Assembly: GCF_030816015.1 (NCBI RefSeq)
Contig: NZ_JAUSXN010000001.1
Location: 6,340,844 to 6,404,843 of the forward strand
Direction: 5' to 3'
Origin: Pedobacter sp. W3I1
Lineage (GTDB): Bacteria > Bacteroidota > Bacteroidia > Sphingobacteriales > Sphingobacteriaceae
DNA length: 64,000 nucleotides
Below are positions 18,173-27,916 of this stretch, in pieces. Every line of letters begins with the position of its first letter. Positions within the stretch are counted from its first letter, which is position 1. The notes below the pieces were generated by a model. That model was not told where the DNA came from, made no database searches, and worked only from the letters and a program-made list of their open reading frames with translations. A program made the position numbers and the translations under genes.

Positions 18173-19048
18173 ATGAAAGTTACCGGTTTTACCTTTTTAA
18201 GAAATGCAATTGTAAACGATTATCCAGCAAAAGAAGCCATACTTTCGGTATTACCTTTGTGTGATGATTTTATCGTTGCATTGGGAAATTCCTCAGACGA
18301 AACTTCTGAAATGGTTAAAAGCATCGATCCTAAAATCAGAACCATTGATACCGTTTGGGATGAAAGCATAAGAGAAGGCGGACGAGTTTTTGCCGATGAA
18401 ACCAATAAGGCTCTGGCAGAAATAAGTAAAGATACCGATTGGATGATCTACATTCAAGGTGATGAGGCCATACATGAAGATTATCTTCCGCTGATTAGAA
18501 AAGAAATGGAAGAAGAGCTCAACAACAACAATGTTGAAGCACTTCTTTTAAAATACAAGCATTTTTATGCTTCTTATGACTATCTGGCTGAATCCAGACG
18601 CTGGTATAGAAGAGAAGTTCGGGTTATAAAAAATTTACCAGGAGTAAAATCTTACCGCGATGCACAAGGCTTCAGAATTAACGACAGAAAACTTCAGGTT
18701 AAGTTAATCGATGCTTATATTTATCATTATGGCTGGGTTAAACCTCCAAAAGGATTACAAGGTAAAGTGCGGAACTTTAATCAGTTTTATCAAACAGAAG
18801 AATGGATTGAAGAAAATTATCCCGTACAAGAATCCTTTGATATGCACAATGCCGATCGTTTGGTTCATTTTAAAGGTACCCATCCAAAAGTTATGCAGGC
18901 AAGAATTGCCACAGCAAACTGGAAATTTGATAAAGATTTAACTAAAGAAACGCCAAAAATGAATTTCCGCAGGAGCGTTTTGCAAAAAATTGAAGATTTA
19001 ACAGGCATTCGGCTGTTTGAATACAGGAATTATAAAATTGTAAAATAA
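18173..19048 (+). CDS. Glycosyltransferase, GT2-like
   Basis: First gene of the glycan block. A 291-residue protein with a GT-A fold of the GT2 type: CDDFIVALGNSSDET corresponds to the nucleotide-sugar-binding start, and YIQGDEAIHED contains the acidic metal-binding motif (QGDE in place of DxD). The remainder includes HYGWVKPP and a Trp/Tyr-rich acceptor region. It probably adds one sugar to a lipid-linked or core-type glycan; donor and acceptor are unknown. The ATG at 18173 is preferred over one at 18095 because the family begins with MKVTGFTFLRN. TATCTTTG at 18124-18131 is a candidate -7 box. Confidence 0.82.
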   Translation: MKVTGFTFLRNAIVNDYPAKEAILSVLPLCDDFIVALGNSSDETSEMVKSIDPKIRTIDTVWDESIREGGRVFADETNKALAEISKDTDWMIYIQGDEAIHEDYLPLIRKEMEEELNNNNVEALLLKYKHFYASYDYLAESRRWYRREVRVIKNLPGVKSYRDAQGFRINDRKLQVKLIDAYIYHYGWVKPPKGLQGKVRNFNQFYQTEEWIEENYPVQESFDMHNADRLVHFKGTHPKVMQARIATANWKFDKDLTKETPKMNFRRSVLQKIEDLTGIRLFEYRNYKIVK

Positions 19049-19097
19049 GCTACAATTTAAATCTATCTATATTTACTTCATTTAATAATATTGTTTA

Positions 19098-20168
19098 ATG
19101 AAAAAGCCTAAAGTCTTAGTAACTTTTGATTCGATGAAAGATGCCAATTGCGGTTATTTTTCGTTTGGAAAAGGATTGGGCGATGCATTGATCCAGGAAA
19201 ACAAAGGAAAATTTGAATTAAAATTTTATCTCTTTAAACACACTCAATATCTTTTTAACGGCTTGGTTAATATCATTTATCTATCGAGATTAGATCGGTT
19301 ATTTTTTAAGGGCAGGAATGATTTTGATGTTGTCCATCTATCTGATCAGACCTGCAGATTACGACCAAGCAAAGTAAACGCAAAAAAAATAATGACTGTT
19401 CATGACATGAACAAGGTTCATTTAAAATTTAGCAAGCCGCACAGAATTCAGGTTTATCTAAAAAAACTTGGCAAGCTTATATCACGGTGTGATAAAATTG
19501 TATGCATATCGCAGTTTGTTGCGAATGACGTAGTTAACTATTTCCCTGAGGCCAAAGAAAAAGTTAGTGTGATTTATAATGGTGCAGATAAACTAATTTC
19601 AGACGAAAAGCACAGCCCAAGCTTCGTTCCTCCGAAACCTTTCTTATTTACGATAGGGTTATTATCGGTACAGAAAGGATTTCACCTGCTGCCGGCTTTA
19701 TTAAAAGGAAATGACTTTCATCTTGTTATTTCGGGCAGAGAAACTCCACATAAACAAAGAATTTTAGAAGAAGCTGAAAAATACAACTGTTTAGATAGGG
19801 TACATATTACAGGGCCAATCTCTGACGAAGATAAAGCCTGGTATTACAAAAATTGCGAGGCCTTTTTATTCCCTTCGGTTGCCGAAGGTTTCGGTCTTCC
19901 TGTAATTGAAGCCATGCACTTTGGAAAACCTGTTTTTTTATCAAAATTCACCTCGCTTCCTGAGGTTGGTGGCGATGCTGCATATTACTTTGATCATTTT
20001 GAGCCTGAACATATGCAGGAGGTATTTACAAACGGGATGAAAGATTTTACTGATCGCAATCGTTCATGTGAAATGATTGCCCAAGCTGAAAAATTTTCAT
20101 GGGAAAGAGCAGCGAATCAGTATTTGAATTTATATCATGAATGTTTAGAAAACAGCAATGAAAAATAA
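19098..20168 (+). CDS. Glycosyltransferase family 4 (GT-B)
   Basis: A 356-residue retaining glycosyltransferase. The N-terminal domain includes VMTVHDMNKVH-like residues near 100. The C-terminal nucleotide-sugar domain starts at PFLFTIGLLSVQKGF, with the family signature FPSVAEGFGLPVIEAM in which the two glutamates form the EX7E motif. The following LSKFTSLPEVGGDAA matches the usual GT4 end of domain. It is 49 bases downstream of the preceding transferase and likely belongs to the same surface-glycan pathway. Specificity unknown. Confidence 0.9.
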   Translation: MKKPKVLVTFDSMKDANCGYFSFGKGLGDALIQENKGKFELKFYLFKHTQYLFNGLVNIIYLSRLDRLFFKGRNDFDVVHLSDQTCRLRPSKVNAKKIMTVHDMNKVHLKFSKPHRIQVYLKKLGKLISRCDKIVCISQFVANDVVNYFPEAKEKVSVIYNGADKLISDEKHSPSFVPPKPFLFTIGLLSVQKGFHLLPALLKGNDFHLVISGRETPHKQRILEEAEKYNCLDRVHITGPISDEDKAWYYKNCEAFLFPSVAEGFGLPVIEAMHFGKPVFLSKFTSLPEVGGDAAYYFDHFEPEHMQEVFTNGMKDFTDRNRSCEMIAQAEKFSWERAANQYLNLYHECLENSNEK

Positions 20169-20240
20169 GTTTTATGCTAAAAATCAATCCACTTAAAACC
20201 AAGAATGTAATTGTAATTATGTAAGATTACCATCACCTTA

Positions 20241-20268
20241 TTGATCTGTATGAAAAACCGTACATTTG
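20241..20268 (+). promoter_or_regulatory. Bacteroidetes-type promoter for the MsbA-like exporter
   Basis: TTG (20241-20243), 17 bases, then TACATTTG (20261-20268). It implies a separate transcription unit starting inside the glycan cluster, with a leader of about 60 bases. Confidence 0.75.
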
Positions 20269-20333
20269 CCTGAATTTTATTATATTTTTTTACGGCAAGA
20301 CTTCCCTAAGTTCCGTTATATATACAATACATA

Positions 20334-22154
20334 ATGAAAACATATTTTCGTTTATTATCATTTGCCAAGCCTATAGAAAAGTTTGCCATACCTTACGTCA
20401 TTGCAACATTATTCGCTATTATTTTTAATACTTTTTTATTCACACTGCTTGGCCCGCTTATGCAAGCTTTGTTTCTTGGCAAAACTGTTACAGACATTAA
20501 ACCGGATAAAGCTTCAGGCTCATTAAATTTTCTTGGTAAGTTTAATGATTACATGGATGCCATAATTGCACACGATAAAATACACGCATTGCAAATTATT
20601 TGCGTTGTAATTATTGTAACCGTATTTTTATCCAACTTATTTCGCTATTTCTCTCAGCGTTTCATGGAAGATTTACGAGTACATACCTTATTAAATTTAA
20701 GAAAAACAGTTTTTAATAATGTAATGAATTTACACGTAGGCTACTTTAACAATGAGCGCAAGGGCGATATCATTTCAAAGGTAGCATCAGATGTACAGGT
20801 GGTTCAGTTTACCGTAACCAATACCCTACAAGTGGTCTTTAAAGAACCGCTCCAGCTTATGTTTTTTGTAGGGGTTTTAATCTCTATATCATTGAAATTA
20901 ACGTTATTTTCACTGTTGGTTATCCCAATATCTGGTTTTATTATCAGCAAAATAGTAAAAAGATTAAAGCAGCAGGCAACGCAATCGCACGAATCGTTTG
21001 CAAAAATGATTGGATTTTTAGATGAATCGCTCAGTGGAATAAAGATTATCAAAGCCTTTAATTCTACAGAAAGAATGAAGCAAAAGTTCGATGACGAAAA
21101 CAAGTTTTATTCTTACTTGAACCGAAAGATGGCAAGAAGGCAACAGCTTGCTTCACCAGTTTCGCAAACACTCGGGGTTTTGGTTGTTGTATTTATCCTA
21201 TTATATGGTGGCACCTTGATTTTAAGCGGAAAGGGAGATCTTGAAGCTGCAGATTTTGTGGTTTACCTCGCAACATTCTCTCAGGTGATGCAGCCTATTA
21301 AAGCTTTAACCGATTCGTTTAGCGGAATACATTCGGGAATTTCTGCTGGAGAACGTGTTTTAGACTTAATCGATACTAAACCATCGCTCGTTAATCAACC
21401 CGATGCAAAAGTTCTAGATGGTTTTAACAGTACAATCAGCCTTCAAAATGTATCATTCAGTTATGGAGAAAAACAAATCTTGAACTCAATAACCTTCGAC
21501 ATTGAAAAAGGAAAAACTGTAGCCTTGGTTGGTCCATCAGGTGGGGGAAAAAGTACATTGATGGATTTGCTTCCACGTTTCCATGATCCAAAATCAGGAA
21601 CGATCAAAATAGATGGACATGATTACAGAGCGCTAACTGTAGAAAGCATTAGGGCGCAAATGGGAACCGTTAATCAAGAGTCTTTTTTATTTAACGATAC
21701 TATTTTTAATAACATTGCATTTGCCAAACCAGATGCAACCATAGAAGAAGTTGTTGCGGCAGCAAAAATTGCAAATGCACATGATTTTATAGAGAATACA
21801 GAGAACGGCTACCAGTCTTTTGTTGGAGATAGAGGGAATAAACTCTCTGGTGGACAGAAACAACGTGTTTGTATTGCAAGGGCTGTATTGGCTAATCCGC
21901 CAATCATGCTTTTAGATGAGGCAACATCTGCGCTGGATACTGAATCAGAAAAATTAGTGCAAGATGCTTTAAATAACCTGATGAAAAACCGGACCTCAAT
22001 TGTAATTGCTCACCGTTTAAGTACGATCCAACATGCCGATAAAATTATTGTTATAGATAAAGGTAGCGTAGTAGAAACCGGAAGCCACAATGAGTTAATG
22101 AATAAAAACGGATTATATAGGCGTTTAATTGATATGCAGACCTTTAACGACTAA
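20334..22154 (+). CDS. MsbA-like lipid/glycolipid ABC exporter
   Basis: A 606-residue fused permease-ATPase. About six membrane helices occupy residues 1-320, followed by the nucleotide-binding domain with Walker A GPSGGGKST near 400, signature LSGGQKQ near 504, Walker B IMLLDEA near 524 and the switch region IVIAHRLST. It resembles MsbA and its relatives that flip lipid A-core or lipid-linked oligosaccharides. Its position between glycosyltransferases suggests that it moves a product or precursor of this locus, although many Bacteroidetes carry their general MsbA in such a setting. It has its own promoter and is followed 8 bases later by another glycosyltransferase. Confidence 0.9.
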   Translation: MKTYFRLLSFAKPIEKFAIPYVIATLFAIIFNTFLFTLLGPLMQALFLGKTVTDIKPDKASGSLNFLGKFNDYMDAIIAHDKIHALQIICVVIIVTVFLSNLFRYFSQRFMEDLRVHTLLNLRKTVFNNVMNLHVGYFNNERKGDIISKVASDVQVVQFTVTNTLQVVFKEPLQLMFFVGVLISISLKLTLFSLLVIPISGFIISKIVKRLKQQATQSHESFAKMIGFLDESLSGIKIIKAFNSTERMKQKFDDENKFYSYLNRKMARRQQLASPVSQTLGVLVVVFILLYGGTLILSGKGDLEAADFVVYLATFSQVMQPIKALTDSFSGIHSGISAGERVLDLIDTKPSLVNQPDAKVLDGFNSTISLQNVSFSYGEKQILNSITFDIEKGKTVALVGPSGGGKSTLMDLLPRFHDPKSGTIKIDGHDYRALTVESIRAQMGTVNQESFLFNDTIFNNIAFAKPDATIEEVVAAAKIANAHDFIENTENGYQSFVGDRGNKLSGGQKQRVCIARAVLANPPIMLLDEATSALDTESEKLVQDALNNLMKNRTSIVIAHRLSTIQHADKIIVIDKGSVVETGSHNELMNKNGLYRRLIDMQTFND

Positions 22155-22162
22155 ATATTTAG

Positions 22163-23326
22163 ATGAGGAGAATACTCTTTTTTATGCCTGATAATCCGCT
22201 GAAAAAAAATGCGGGTAACAGAACCAGGGCTTTAAGTATGTTAAGCTATTTTAAATCAAGAAACTTTGAAATTGATTTTGTAAGCGAATATTTCACCGGT
22301 CGCTGGAACGAAACAGACATTAAGACCTTTAAACAAGCTGACCTGGCAAATAATACTTACGTAATTAAAAAAAAACCATCTAAGAAAAATATACTCTACT
22401 ATCTGCTTTTTTATAAGCTGCCAAATTTTTTCTATCAAAATAGACTATGGTTCTTTCCGCTACAATTCCCCGAACTGGTTACTTTACGATTTAAGAGGGC
22501 TTTCAATAGAATTTTAAAAAATAACCACTATGATTATATTTTTATCAATTATGCCAGTTGGGCGTCGGTTATAGAGAATAATCCGCTAACAAAAAAATCG
22601 GTGAAAGTAATTGATATGCACGATTTTATAACCGCTCAACTTCAAAAAAAGGTGAATATCGGCCAATCTTTTAATGAAGAGATCAGAAGAATTTCTTTAT
22701 TTGATATTGCTTTGGCCATTTCTGTAGAAGAACAGTATGTTTTTAGCCAATTCTGTAAAAACAGGGTTGTATTAGCGCCAATGATGCTGGATAGACCAGA
22801 AAATTTTCATGCTGTTAAAGAAAAATCGTTTGATCTGATTTATGTGGCGAGCGATAATATACATAATCAAAAAGCTGCCAATTGGTTTTTTAACAATGTA
22901 TATCCGCTATTGCCAACCGGTATACAGATCTGTGTAATTGGGCAGATTAACGAGCACCTTTCTATTAAAGGTCCAAATCTAATTACTATAAACTTTGCCG
23001 AAGATTTATCAACCTATTACCAAAATGCCAAAATAGCACTATGCCCCATGCTAACAGGCACAGGAACCAAGATAAAAGTGGTAGAAGCACTATCTTATGG
23101 TTTACCAATAGTTTGTAATACCAGGGGCATTGACGGGCTGATCAACAAAACCAATAATGGCTGCTTGGTTAGTGATGACCCCGTTGAATTTGCAAATAAT
23201 ATCATGAAACTATTAACCGACGAATCTGAATATAAAAAACAGGCAGAAAGTGCATTGGCTGCTTTTAGCATCAATTACGAAAGAGAACACTGCTATAAAA
23301 ATCTTGATAAACTATTTTTGAAGTAG
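22163..23326 (+). CDS. Glycosyltransferase, GT4-like
   Basis: A 387-residue GT-B protein. The start ILFFMPDNPLKKNAGNRTRA has the glycine-rich loop typical of GT4 N-termini. The C-terminal domain includes FDLIYVASDNIHNQKA and the donor-binding run CPMLTGTGTKIKVVEALSYG, with Lys and Glu spaced as in related enzymes (PF13692 type). It starts 8 bases after the MsbA-like gene and is probably translated from the same message. Substrates cannot be inferred. Confidence 0.85.
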   Translation: MRRILFFMPDNPLKKNAGNRTRALSMLSYFKSRNFEIDFVSEYFTGRWNETDIKTFKQADLANNTYVIKKKPSKKNILYYLLFYKLPNFFYQNRLWFFPLQFPELVTLRFKRAFNRILKNNHYDYIFINYASWASVIENNPLTKKSVKVIDMHDFITAQLQKKVNIGQSFNEEIRRISLFDIALAISVEEQYVFSQFCKNRVVLAPMMLDRPENFHAVKEKSFDLIYVASDNIHNQKAANWFFNNVYPLLPTGIQICVIGQINEHLSIKGPNLITINFAEDLSTYYQNAKIALCPMLTGTGTKIKVVEALSYGLPIVCNTRGIDGLINKTNNGCLVSDDPVEFANNIMKLLTDESEYKKQAESALAAFSINYEREHCYKNLDKLFLK

Positions 23327-23469
23327 TTAAATCACTTAAAATAAAGTTGAGGGCATTTAATAACCTTTTGTAAGGAAGTGTAAGGGAAAGGCTATTTTCA
23401 AGATAATTAATAGAGATATGAATTAAAGAAATCGATTTGTGAATAATTAAAGTATAACCTAGATCGAGT

Positions 23470-24294
23470 ATGAGTAAAAAATTATCAATTATAACTATCA
23501 ATTACAACAATAAGGCAGGGTTACAAAAAACAATTCAAAGCGTAGTAAGCCAAACTTGGCAAGATTTTGAGTTTATCATTATTGATGGAAATAGTTCGGA
23601 TGGAAGTAAAGATCTCCTTATTACATATTCTTCGTTTTTTAGCTATTCTGTATCTGAAGCAGATAGTGGTATATATAACGCAATGAATAAGGGCATTAAG
23701 ATTTCAACAGGTGATTATTTAATGTTTTTAAATAGTGGAGATTCTTTAATTGATAATACCATTTTAGAGAAATTGAATGCTGAATTAAATGGTCAATATG
23801 ATATTTACTATGGAGATATCCTACAAATTGATGGAATAAAAAAAGAGATTCGCACTTTTCCTAAAAAGTTAAATTTCGCTTTTTTTTATGAACAAAATAT
23901 CTCTCATCAAGCAAGTTTTATTAAGGCAAAGCTGTTTAAGGATATTTTTTTATATAATGAAAATCTCAAATTTGTATCTGATTGGGAATTCTTCACTTAT
24001 GCCATTTGTAAACGCGAGGCTTCATATAAACACTTAGATTGTGTAATTGTAACTTATGATGGAACCGGAATATCCGCAAATTCAAAGAATCATCCAGAAA
24101 TCAACAAAGAAAGAGATGCTTCTTTGAATAGATATTTCCCTGAATTTGTTAAGGACTATGAATATTTGAAAGAGATAAAGTTTAAAAAGGCAGAACAATT
24201 TATGTATATAAAAAAGTATCCAATAGCCTATAAAATTTTGAAAGGCTTTATGAATATTATACTTTTATTTTTGCCAAAATTTAATAGAAACTAA
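23470..24294 (+). CDS. Glycosyltransferase family 2
   Basis: A 274-residue inverting GT-A enzyme of the type found in capsule and O-antigen loci (PglI/WcaA-like). It begins SIITINYNNKAGLQKTIQSV, with the UDP-sugar motif IIIDGNSSDGS; the metal-binding region is FLNSGDSL, with D in the DxD position; acceptor side QASFIKAKLF. From here to about 32 kb the DNA is visibly richer in A and T than the flanks, which can indicate horizontal acquisition. It lies 1 base before the DUF5672 gene and is surely co-transcribed with it. Confidence 0.88.
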   Translation: MSKKLSIITINYNNKAGLQKTIQSVVSQTWQDFEFIIIDGNSSDGSKDLLITYSSFFSYSVSEADSGIYNAMNKGIKISTGDYLMFLNSGDSLIDNTILEKLNAELNGQYDIYYGDILQIDGIKKEIRTFPKKLNFAFFYEQNISHQASFIKAKLFKDIFLYNENLKFVSDWEFFTYAICKREASYKHLDCVIVTYDGTGISANSKNHPEINKERDASLNRYFPEFVKDYEYLKEIKFKKAEQFMYIKKYPIAYKILKGFMNIILLFLPKFNRN

Positions 24295-24295
24295 A

Positions 24296-25102
24296 ATGAA
24301 TAGTTCTTGCGTAATTGTAATACCAGTTTACAAGTCCGAGCTTTCATTTTATGAAAAGATAGCTTTGACCCAATGTGGAAAGTTATTGTCTGATTATGAT
24401 ATTGTAATACTCAAACCAGATGATTTAGACATATCGAATATGCAGATAGGATTCTCTTATAGTGAGGTGTCTTTCCCAAGTTTTTATTTTAAGAGCGTAT
24501 TTAGTTACAACGATTTAATGCTTTCGGAGCTCTTTTATGAGAAATTCTTGAATTATACCTATCTACTCCTCTATCAATTGGATGCTTTCGTATTTAAAAA
24601 TGAATTAAAATATTGGTGCAGCTTAGGTTATGATTATATAGGTGCTCCATGGTTGAGAGAAAAAGAATTCCCAACTTTATTTAAAAAGACTAAAGAGAAG
24701 ATTAGATCCTACCTGCACAGAAGATATAATCTACTTGATAAACAAGGTCGGCCTGACATAGAGCGACAATTATACAATCATGTCGGCAATGGAGGCTTTT
24801 CATTGAGAAAAGTTAAATCTTTTTATAATATCTGTATTCAAGAAAAAGAACTCGTAGAAAACTTCGTTGGCCGGAACAGCAGCGATTATCATGAAGACAT
24901 GTTTTGGACCATAGAAGTGAATCGAAAGAAGAAGAGAATAAAGATCCCTACTTACAAAGTGGCATTGAAATTTTCCATTGAAACAGCTCCACAAAGGGCA
25001 ATGACTTTAATTAAAGGAAACATGCCTTTTGGTTGCCATGCATGGGATAAAAATATCCGTTTTTGGGAACCTTACTTTAAAGAAGCAGGTTATCAGATTT
25101 AA
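24296..25102 (+). CDS. DUF5672 protein, putative glycosyltransferase
   Basis: A 268-residue protein of the DUF5672 family. Family features seen: an N-terminal VIVIPVYK strand, LLYQLDAFVF near residue 95, YDYIGAPW, then GNGGFSLRK, YHEDMFW and a C-terminal MPFGCHAW. The Asp-containing QLDAF and the invariant GNGGFSLR are reminiscent of GT-A transferases, and members often sit in glycan loci, but no activity is assigned. Its stop overlaps that of the convergent transferase by 4 bases (25099-25102), which marks the junction of the two halves of the glycan locus. Confidence 0.85.
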   Translation: MNSSCVIVIPVYKSELSFYEKIALTQCGKLLSDYDIVILKPDDLDISNMQIGFSYSEVSFPSFYFKSVFSYNDLMLSELFYEKFLNYTYLLLYQLDAFVFKNELKYWCSLGYDYIGAPWLREKEFPTLFKKTKEKIRSYLHRRYNLLDKQGRPDIERQLYNHVGNGGFSLRKVKSFYNICIQEKELVENFVGRNSSDYHEDMFWTIEVNRKKKRIKIPTYKVALKFSIETAPQRAMTLIKGNMPFGCHAWDKNIRFWEPYFKEAGYQI

Positions 25103-25968
25103 CTGCGCCAAATTTCTTTATTTAGCATTAAAAATAGACTAAAGTTGTTTTTTCTTAGTTTACTTCGCCAAAATATTTTAAATATTTCTATCTTTTTATA
25201 TCCAGATATTTTCATCTGCTTTAGAAAGAATTTGAATGCATGTTTTTCAGCAAAGAAACTTTCTTTTTTTGATAACCCTTCTACATCTATCGGTAAATCA
25301 GCGGCCCATTTTTCATGTAATTTTAGTGTTTCCTCTATCCAAGTTTTACAATAATTTCCTTCTGAGAAATGTTCTAATAATACTTGAAAAGTTACAACCG
25401 CACGATGTGTTTTATGTACCTGAAGTGAAAAATCCAGATCATAACAATGAAACTTCTTAAATGTTTCCTCATCAAAATTATTGGCTTCAACTATTTCTTT
25501 TTTGGTACAGAACCAAACGCCATCTACAACAACTACGCTTGAATACTTTTCATTTTTTACGTTTTGAGAAATGTGTTTTGTTTTATCTTCACTAAATTTA
25601 TAGCGTTGAAGAATATTAACATAATTGATTTTTTTTTCACCGGCGCTACAAAACCATCCAGACGGGACTTTAGTTTTATAACTATTCCCGGCTATACCAA
25701 TCAATCCTATTTTCTGGTCTTCATTAAAAATATCCGCAACAATAATACCCCAGTCTTTCGTTTTAATACTGATATCCTCGTGCATATAGCAAAGTAGCTG
25801 ATATTTGGCCTGCTTTGCCCCTTCATTGTAAATTTCGCATAATCCACGTTTTCCATCAGCATTATCGAAACAGATAATTTCATGTTCAACTCCTATGGTT
25901 GCAGCAATGTTCTCCTTAATATCAGAAAGCTGATCTTTATTTACGGAGGCTATAATTATTGATATCAT
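25099..25968 (-). CDS. Glycosyltransferase, StrF-like (Glyco_tranf_2_5)
   Basis: A 289-residue protein with the compact GT2-like fold seen in streptomycin StrF and surface-glycan proteins (PF13712). It starts SIIIASVNKDQL; FDNADGKRGLCEIYNEGAKQ carries the pattern for nucleotide-sugar binding; YMHEDISIK holds the acidic HED motif; VDGVWFCTKK and FHCYDLDFSLQ form the acceptor side. It is the last gene of the minus-strand block, 4 bases after the GT2 gene. Substrate unknown. Confidence 0.82.
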   Translation of the reverse strand: MISIIIASVNKDQLSDIKENIAATIGVEHEIICFDNADGKRGLCEIYNEGAKQAKYQLLCYMHEDISIKTKDWGIIVADIFNEDQKIGLIGIAGNSYKTKVPSGWFCSAGEKKINYVNILQRYKFSEDKTKHISQNVKNEKYSSVVVVDGVWFCTKKEIVEANNFDEETFKKFHCYDLDFSLQVHKTHRAVVTFQVLLEHFSEGNYCKTWIEETLKLHEKWAADLPIDVEGLSKKESFFAEKHAFKFFLKQMKISGYKKIEIFKIFWRSKLRKNNFSLFLMLNKEIWRS

Positions 25969-25972
25969 AGAC

Positions 25973-26926
25973 CTAATTAATGCTAGCTGTTTTTTGTTTA
26001 CATTTATTAATGTTATTCCAATATTCTCTTATAAACAAGAATTTGCCTTTGCTCAAAAATTTCCTCCGTTTTTGTAACGGGAAGAGTATATTATAGTGAT
26101 TAAAAAAGAAAATAAAATTTAAAGCACTATCAAAAAAACCTTTATCACCTAAATACAAATCCATTAGATGATTAATAAATGATTCCTCTCCCTTTTGTTT
26201 AAGAAAATTATAAAAATAACGCAGCTGGTTCTTAGTCGATTTATAGTCGACTATTGCTAAGGCAGATAAATCGGAATCAGACAAAAAAATTTCTTGATGA
26301 ACAACTGAATTTCGATGAACCCTGTAATCCGTTGTAACTTCGTTAAGATACCCAAGTTCATTATAATAACTTGACAAAAATCCAATCCACCAATCATAAT
26401 AGCCATGTTCTGGGAATGGGAATGTTTTTAGCAAAAACATTCTTTTAGCTAAGATGGTATGCCCAGTTACATAATTGTTTATTAAAATAGACCTGTAATC
26501 AAATTTTTCAAATTTCGGATTTTCTAATAGCAACTGTCCTAAAGGCTCACCGTTTTCATCTATTAATCTCGAATTAGAAAATATTACTCCTTTACTGCCA
26601 ATCTCAAGCTGTAACCTTTCCAATTTATTACTATACCAGATATCATCTTGATCACAGATCGCAATAAAATCTCCTGTACCTAATCCGATTGCCCTTTCAA
26701 AATTCTTATTGAATCCTAAATTCCTTTCATTTTTACTAAACTGAATAAATTGATATTGGTTAGCGTACTCTTCAATAATATTAACAGTATTATCAGAGGA
26801 AAAATCGTCTACAATGATGATTTCGAAATTTGTGTACGTTTGGGCTAAAACACTCTCTATCTGTGCTTTTAGATACTTCTCTCCATTATAAGTACACATC
26901 ACAACTGAGATTAGAGGATTTTCCAT
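25973..26926 (-). CDS. Glycosyltransferase family 2
   Basis: A 317-residue GT-A enzyme of the rhamnosyltransferase-like group. It begins ISVVMCTYNGEKYLKAQIES, with IIIVDDFSSDNT at the donor site and ICDQDDIW as metal-binding motif, a very typical sequence for this group. The C-terminal part has HGYYDWWIGF, where the paired Trp and Asp resemble the acceptor site of dTDP-rhamnose transferases. It lies between two other probable transferases with gaps of 4 and 8 bases. Confidence 0.9.
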   Translation of the reverse strand: MENPLISVVMCTYNGEKYLKAQIESVLAQTYTNFEIIIVDDFSSDNTVNIIEEYANQYQFIQFSKNERNLGFNKNFERAIGLGTGDFIAICDQDDIWYSNKLERLQLEIGSKGVIFSNSRLIDENGEPLGQLLLENPKFEKFDYRSILINNYVTGHTILAKRMFLLKTFPFPEHGYYDWWIGFLSSYYNELGYLNEVTTDYRVHRNSVVHQEIFLSDSDLSALAIVDYKSTKNQLRYFYNFLKQKGEESFINHLMDLYLGDKGFFDSALNFIFFFNHYNILFPLQKRRKFLSKGKFLFIREYWNNINKCKQKTASIN

Positions 26927-26934
26927 ACTGAAAA

Positions 26935-27912
26935 TTAAAGAATGGTTTTTTTTGTTAGATTCTCTAATTCTAAGGAAGCCTGACTAGGTGTAAAATAAGA
27001 TTGTTTTCTTACTTTATGTAAATTGAAACAATCGTCTGTGATTATTAATTTACCGTTCTGCAATCCCAGCCAATGTTCGAAATAATAACGGTCCTCAGTT
27101 ATAAAAGGTTCATCACAATTAATAATATAACTTGCCCGGGCATACCAAAAATTAAACCATATCCACCCACCCCTAGTACCTTGTTTTTCTGAATCGCGAT
27201 TGTCGCCAATAGCAGGTAGTAAACCGATTTTGTTTATTTTTTTGTTATTGAAGATTTGCAGTTTTTTCCTCCAATTCTCAAATGTAAGCTTAAGCAATAT
27301 TATTTCTTCATTTTTACGGGAGTGAACATTATAACTCATTCCTTTTGAATGAAAGTATATTAAATAACTATCAGGATCTTGATGGGCCAAATCATAAACT
27401 AATTTAATTCCAGGATATTCAAAATTATTCTCCTTTGATATACTGATTATAGCATCTGGTGCTAAGTCCTTAATTAGTTCGATAATGGAAAGGGTATCAT
27501 CCTTAGTATCTGTAATATGAATGTATAAATCAGCTTCATCTAAAATGCCATAACTTTTGAGTTGAAATAGTTGCCCTGAAATTATTCCACGCCAGTTAGA
27601 ATTTCGATTAACATAAATATAATAAACTATCTTTATTTTTTTTGATCTCTCTTTGAGATCAATTTCGATATCCGCATCATAGTTGTCTTCTATAATGTTA
27701 TGTTTCCTGCCATTATAGTCGAGTTGTAAAAACTTCACTTTTCCAAATTTAGGGTCAGAAAACACCTCATTAAAGTTTTGCTTCGCTGGAATGTGGATTT
27801 TACTGCCAATTTGGAATTTTTGCAAAACCAATTCAGTTACATCAATAACTTCAATAGCGTCCATATTAATGTTAAAAACACCATAGGTAGCTTTAAAATT
27901 TATATTATCCAT
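26935..27912 (-). CDS. Unidentified protein of the glycan locus, glycosyltransferase-like
   Basis: About 325 residues. Residues ~1-85 are of unknown type. The rest looks like an alpha/beta domain: IVYYIYVNRNSNWRGI, ADLYIHITDT, LIYFHSKGMSYN and WIWFNFWYARASYI. Proteins with a similar FHSKG...FWYA pattern occur in polysaccharide loci and are guessed to be transferases, but I cannot name the family with confidence. The ATG at 27912 is chosen because a start six codons upstream would overlap the acyltransferase stop. It is tightly packed: 5 bases after the acyltransferase and 8 before the next transferase. Confidence 0.65.
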   Translation of the reverse strand: MDNINFKATYGVFNINMDAIEVIDVTELVLQKFQIGSKIHIPAKQNFNEVFSDPKFGKVKFLQLDYNGRKHNIIEDNYDADIEIDLKERSKKIKIVYYIYVNRNSNWRGIISGQLFQLKSYGILDEADLYIHITDTKDDTLSIIELIKDLAPDAIISISKENNFEYPGIKLVYDLAHQDPDSYLIYFHSKGMSYNVHSRKNEEIILLKLTFENWRKKLQIFNNKKINKIGLLPAIGDNRDSEKQGTRGGWIWFNFWYARASYIINCDEPFITEDRYYFEHWLGLQNGKLIITDDCFNLHKVRKQSYFTPSQASLELENLTKKTIL

Positions 27913-27916
27913 GTTA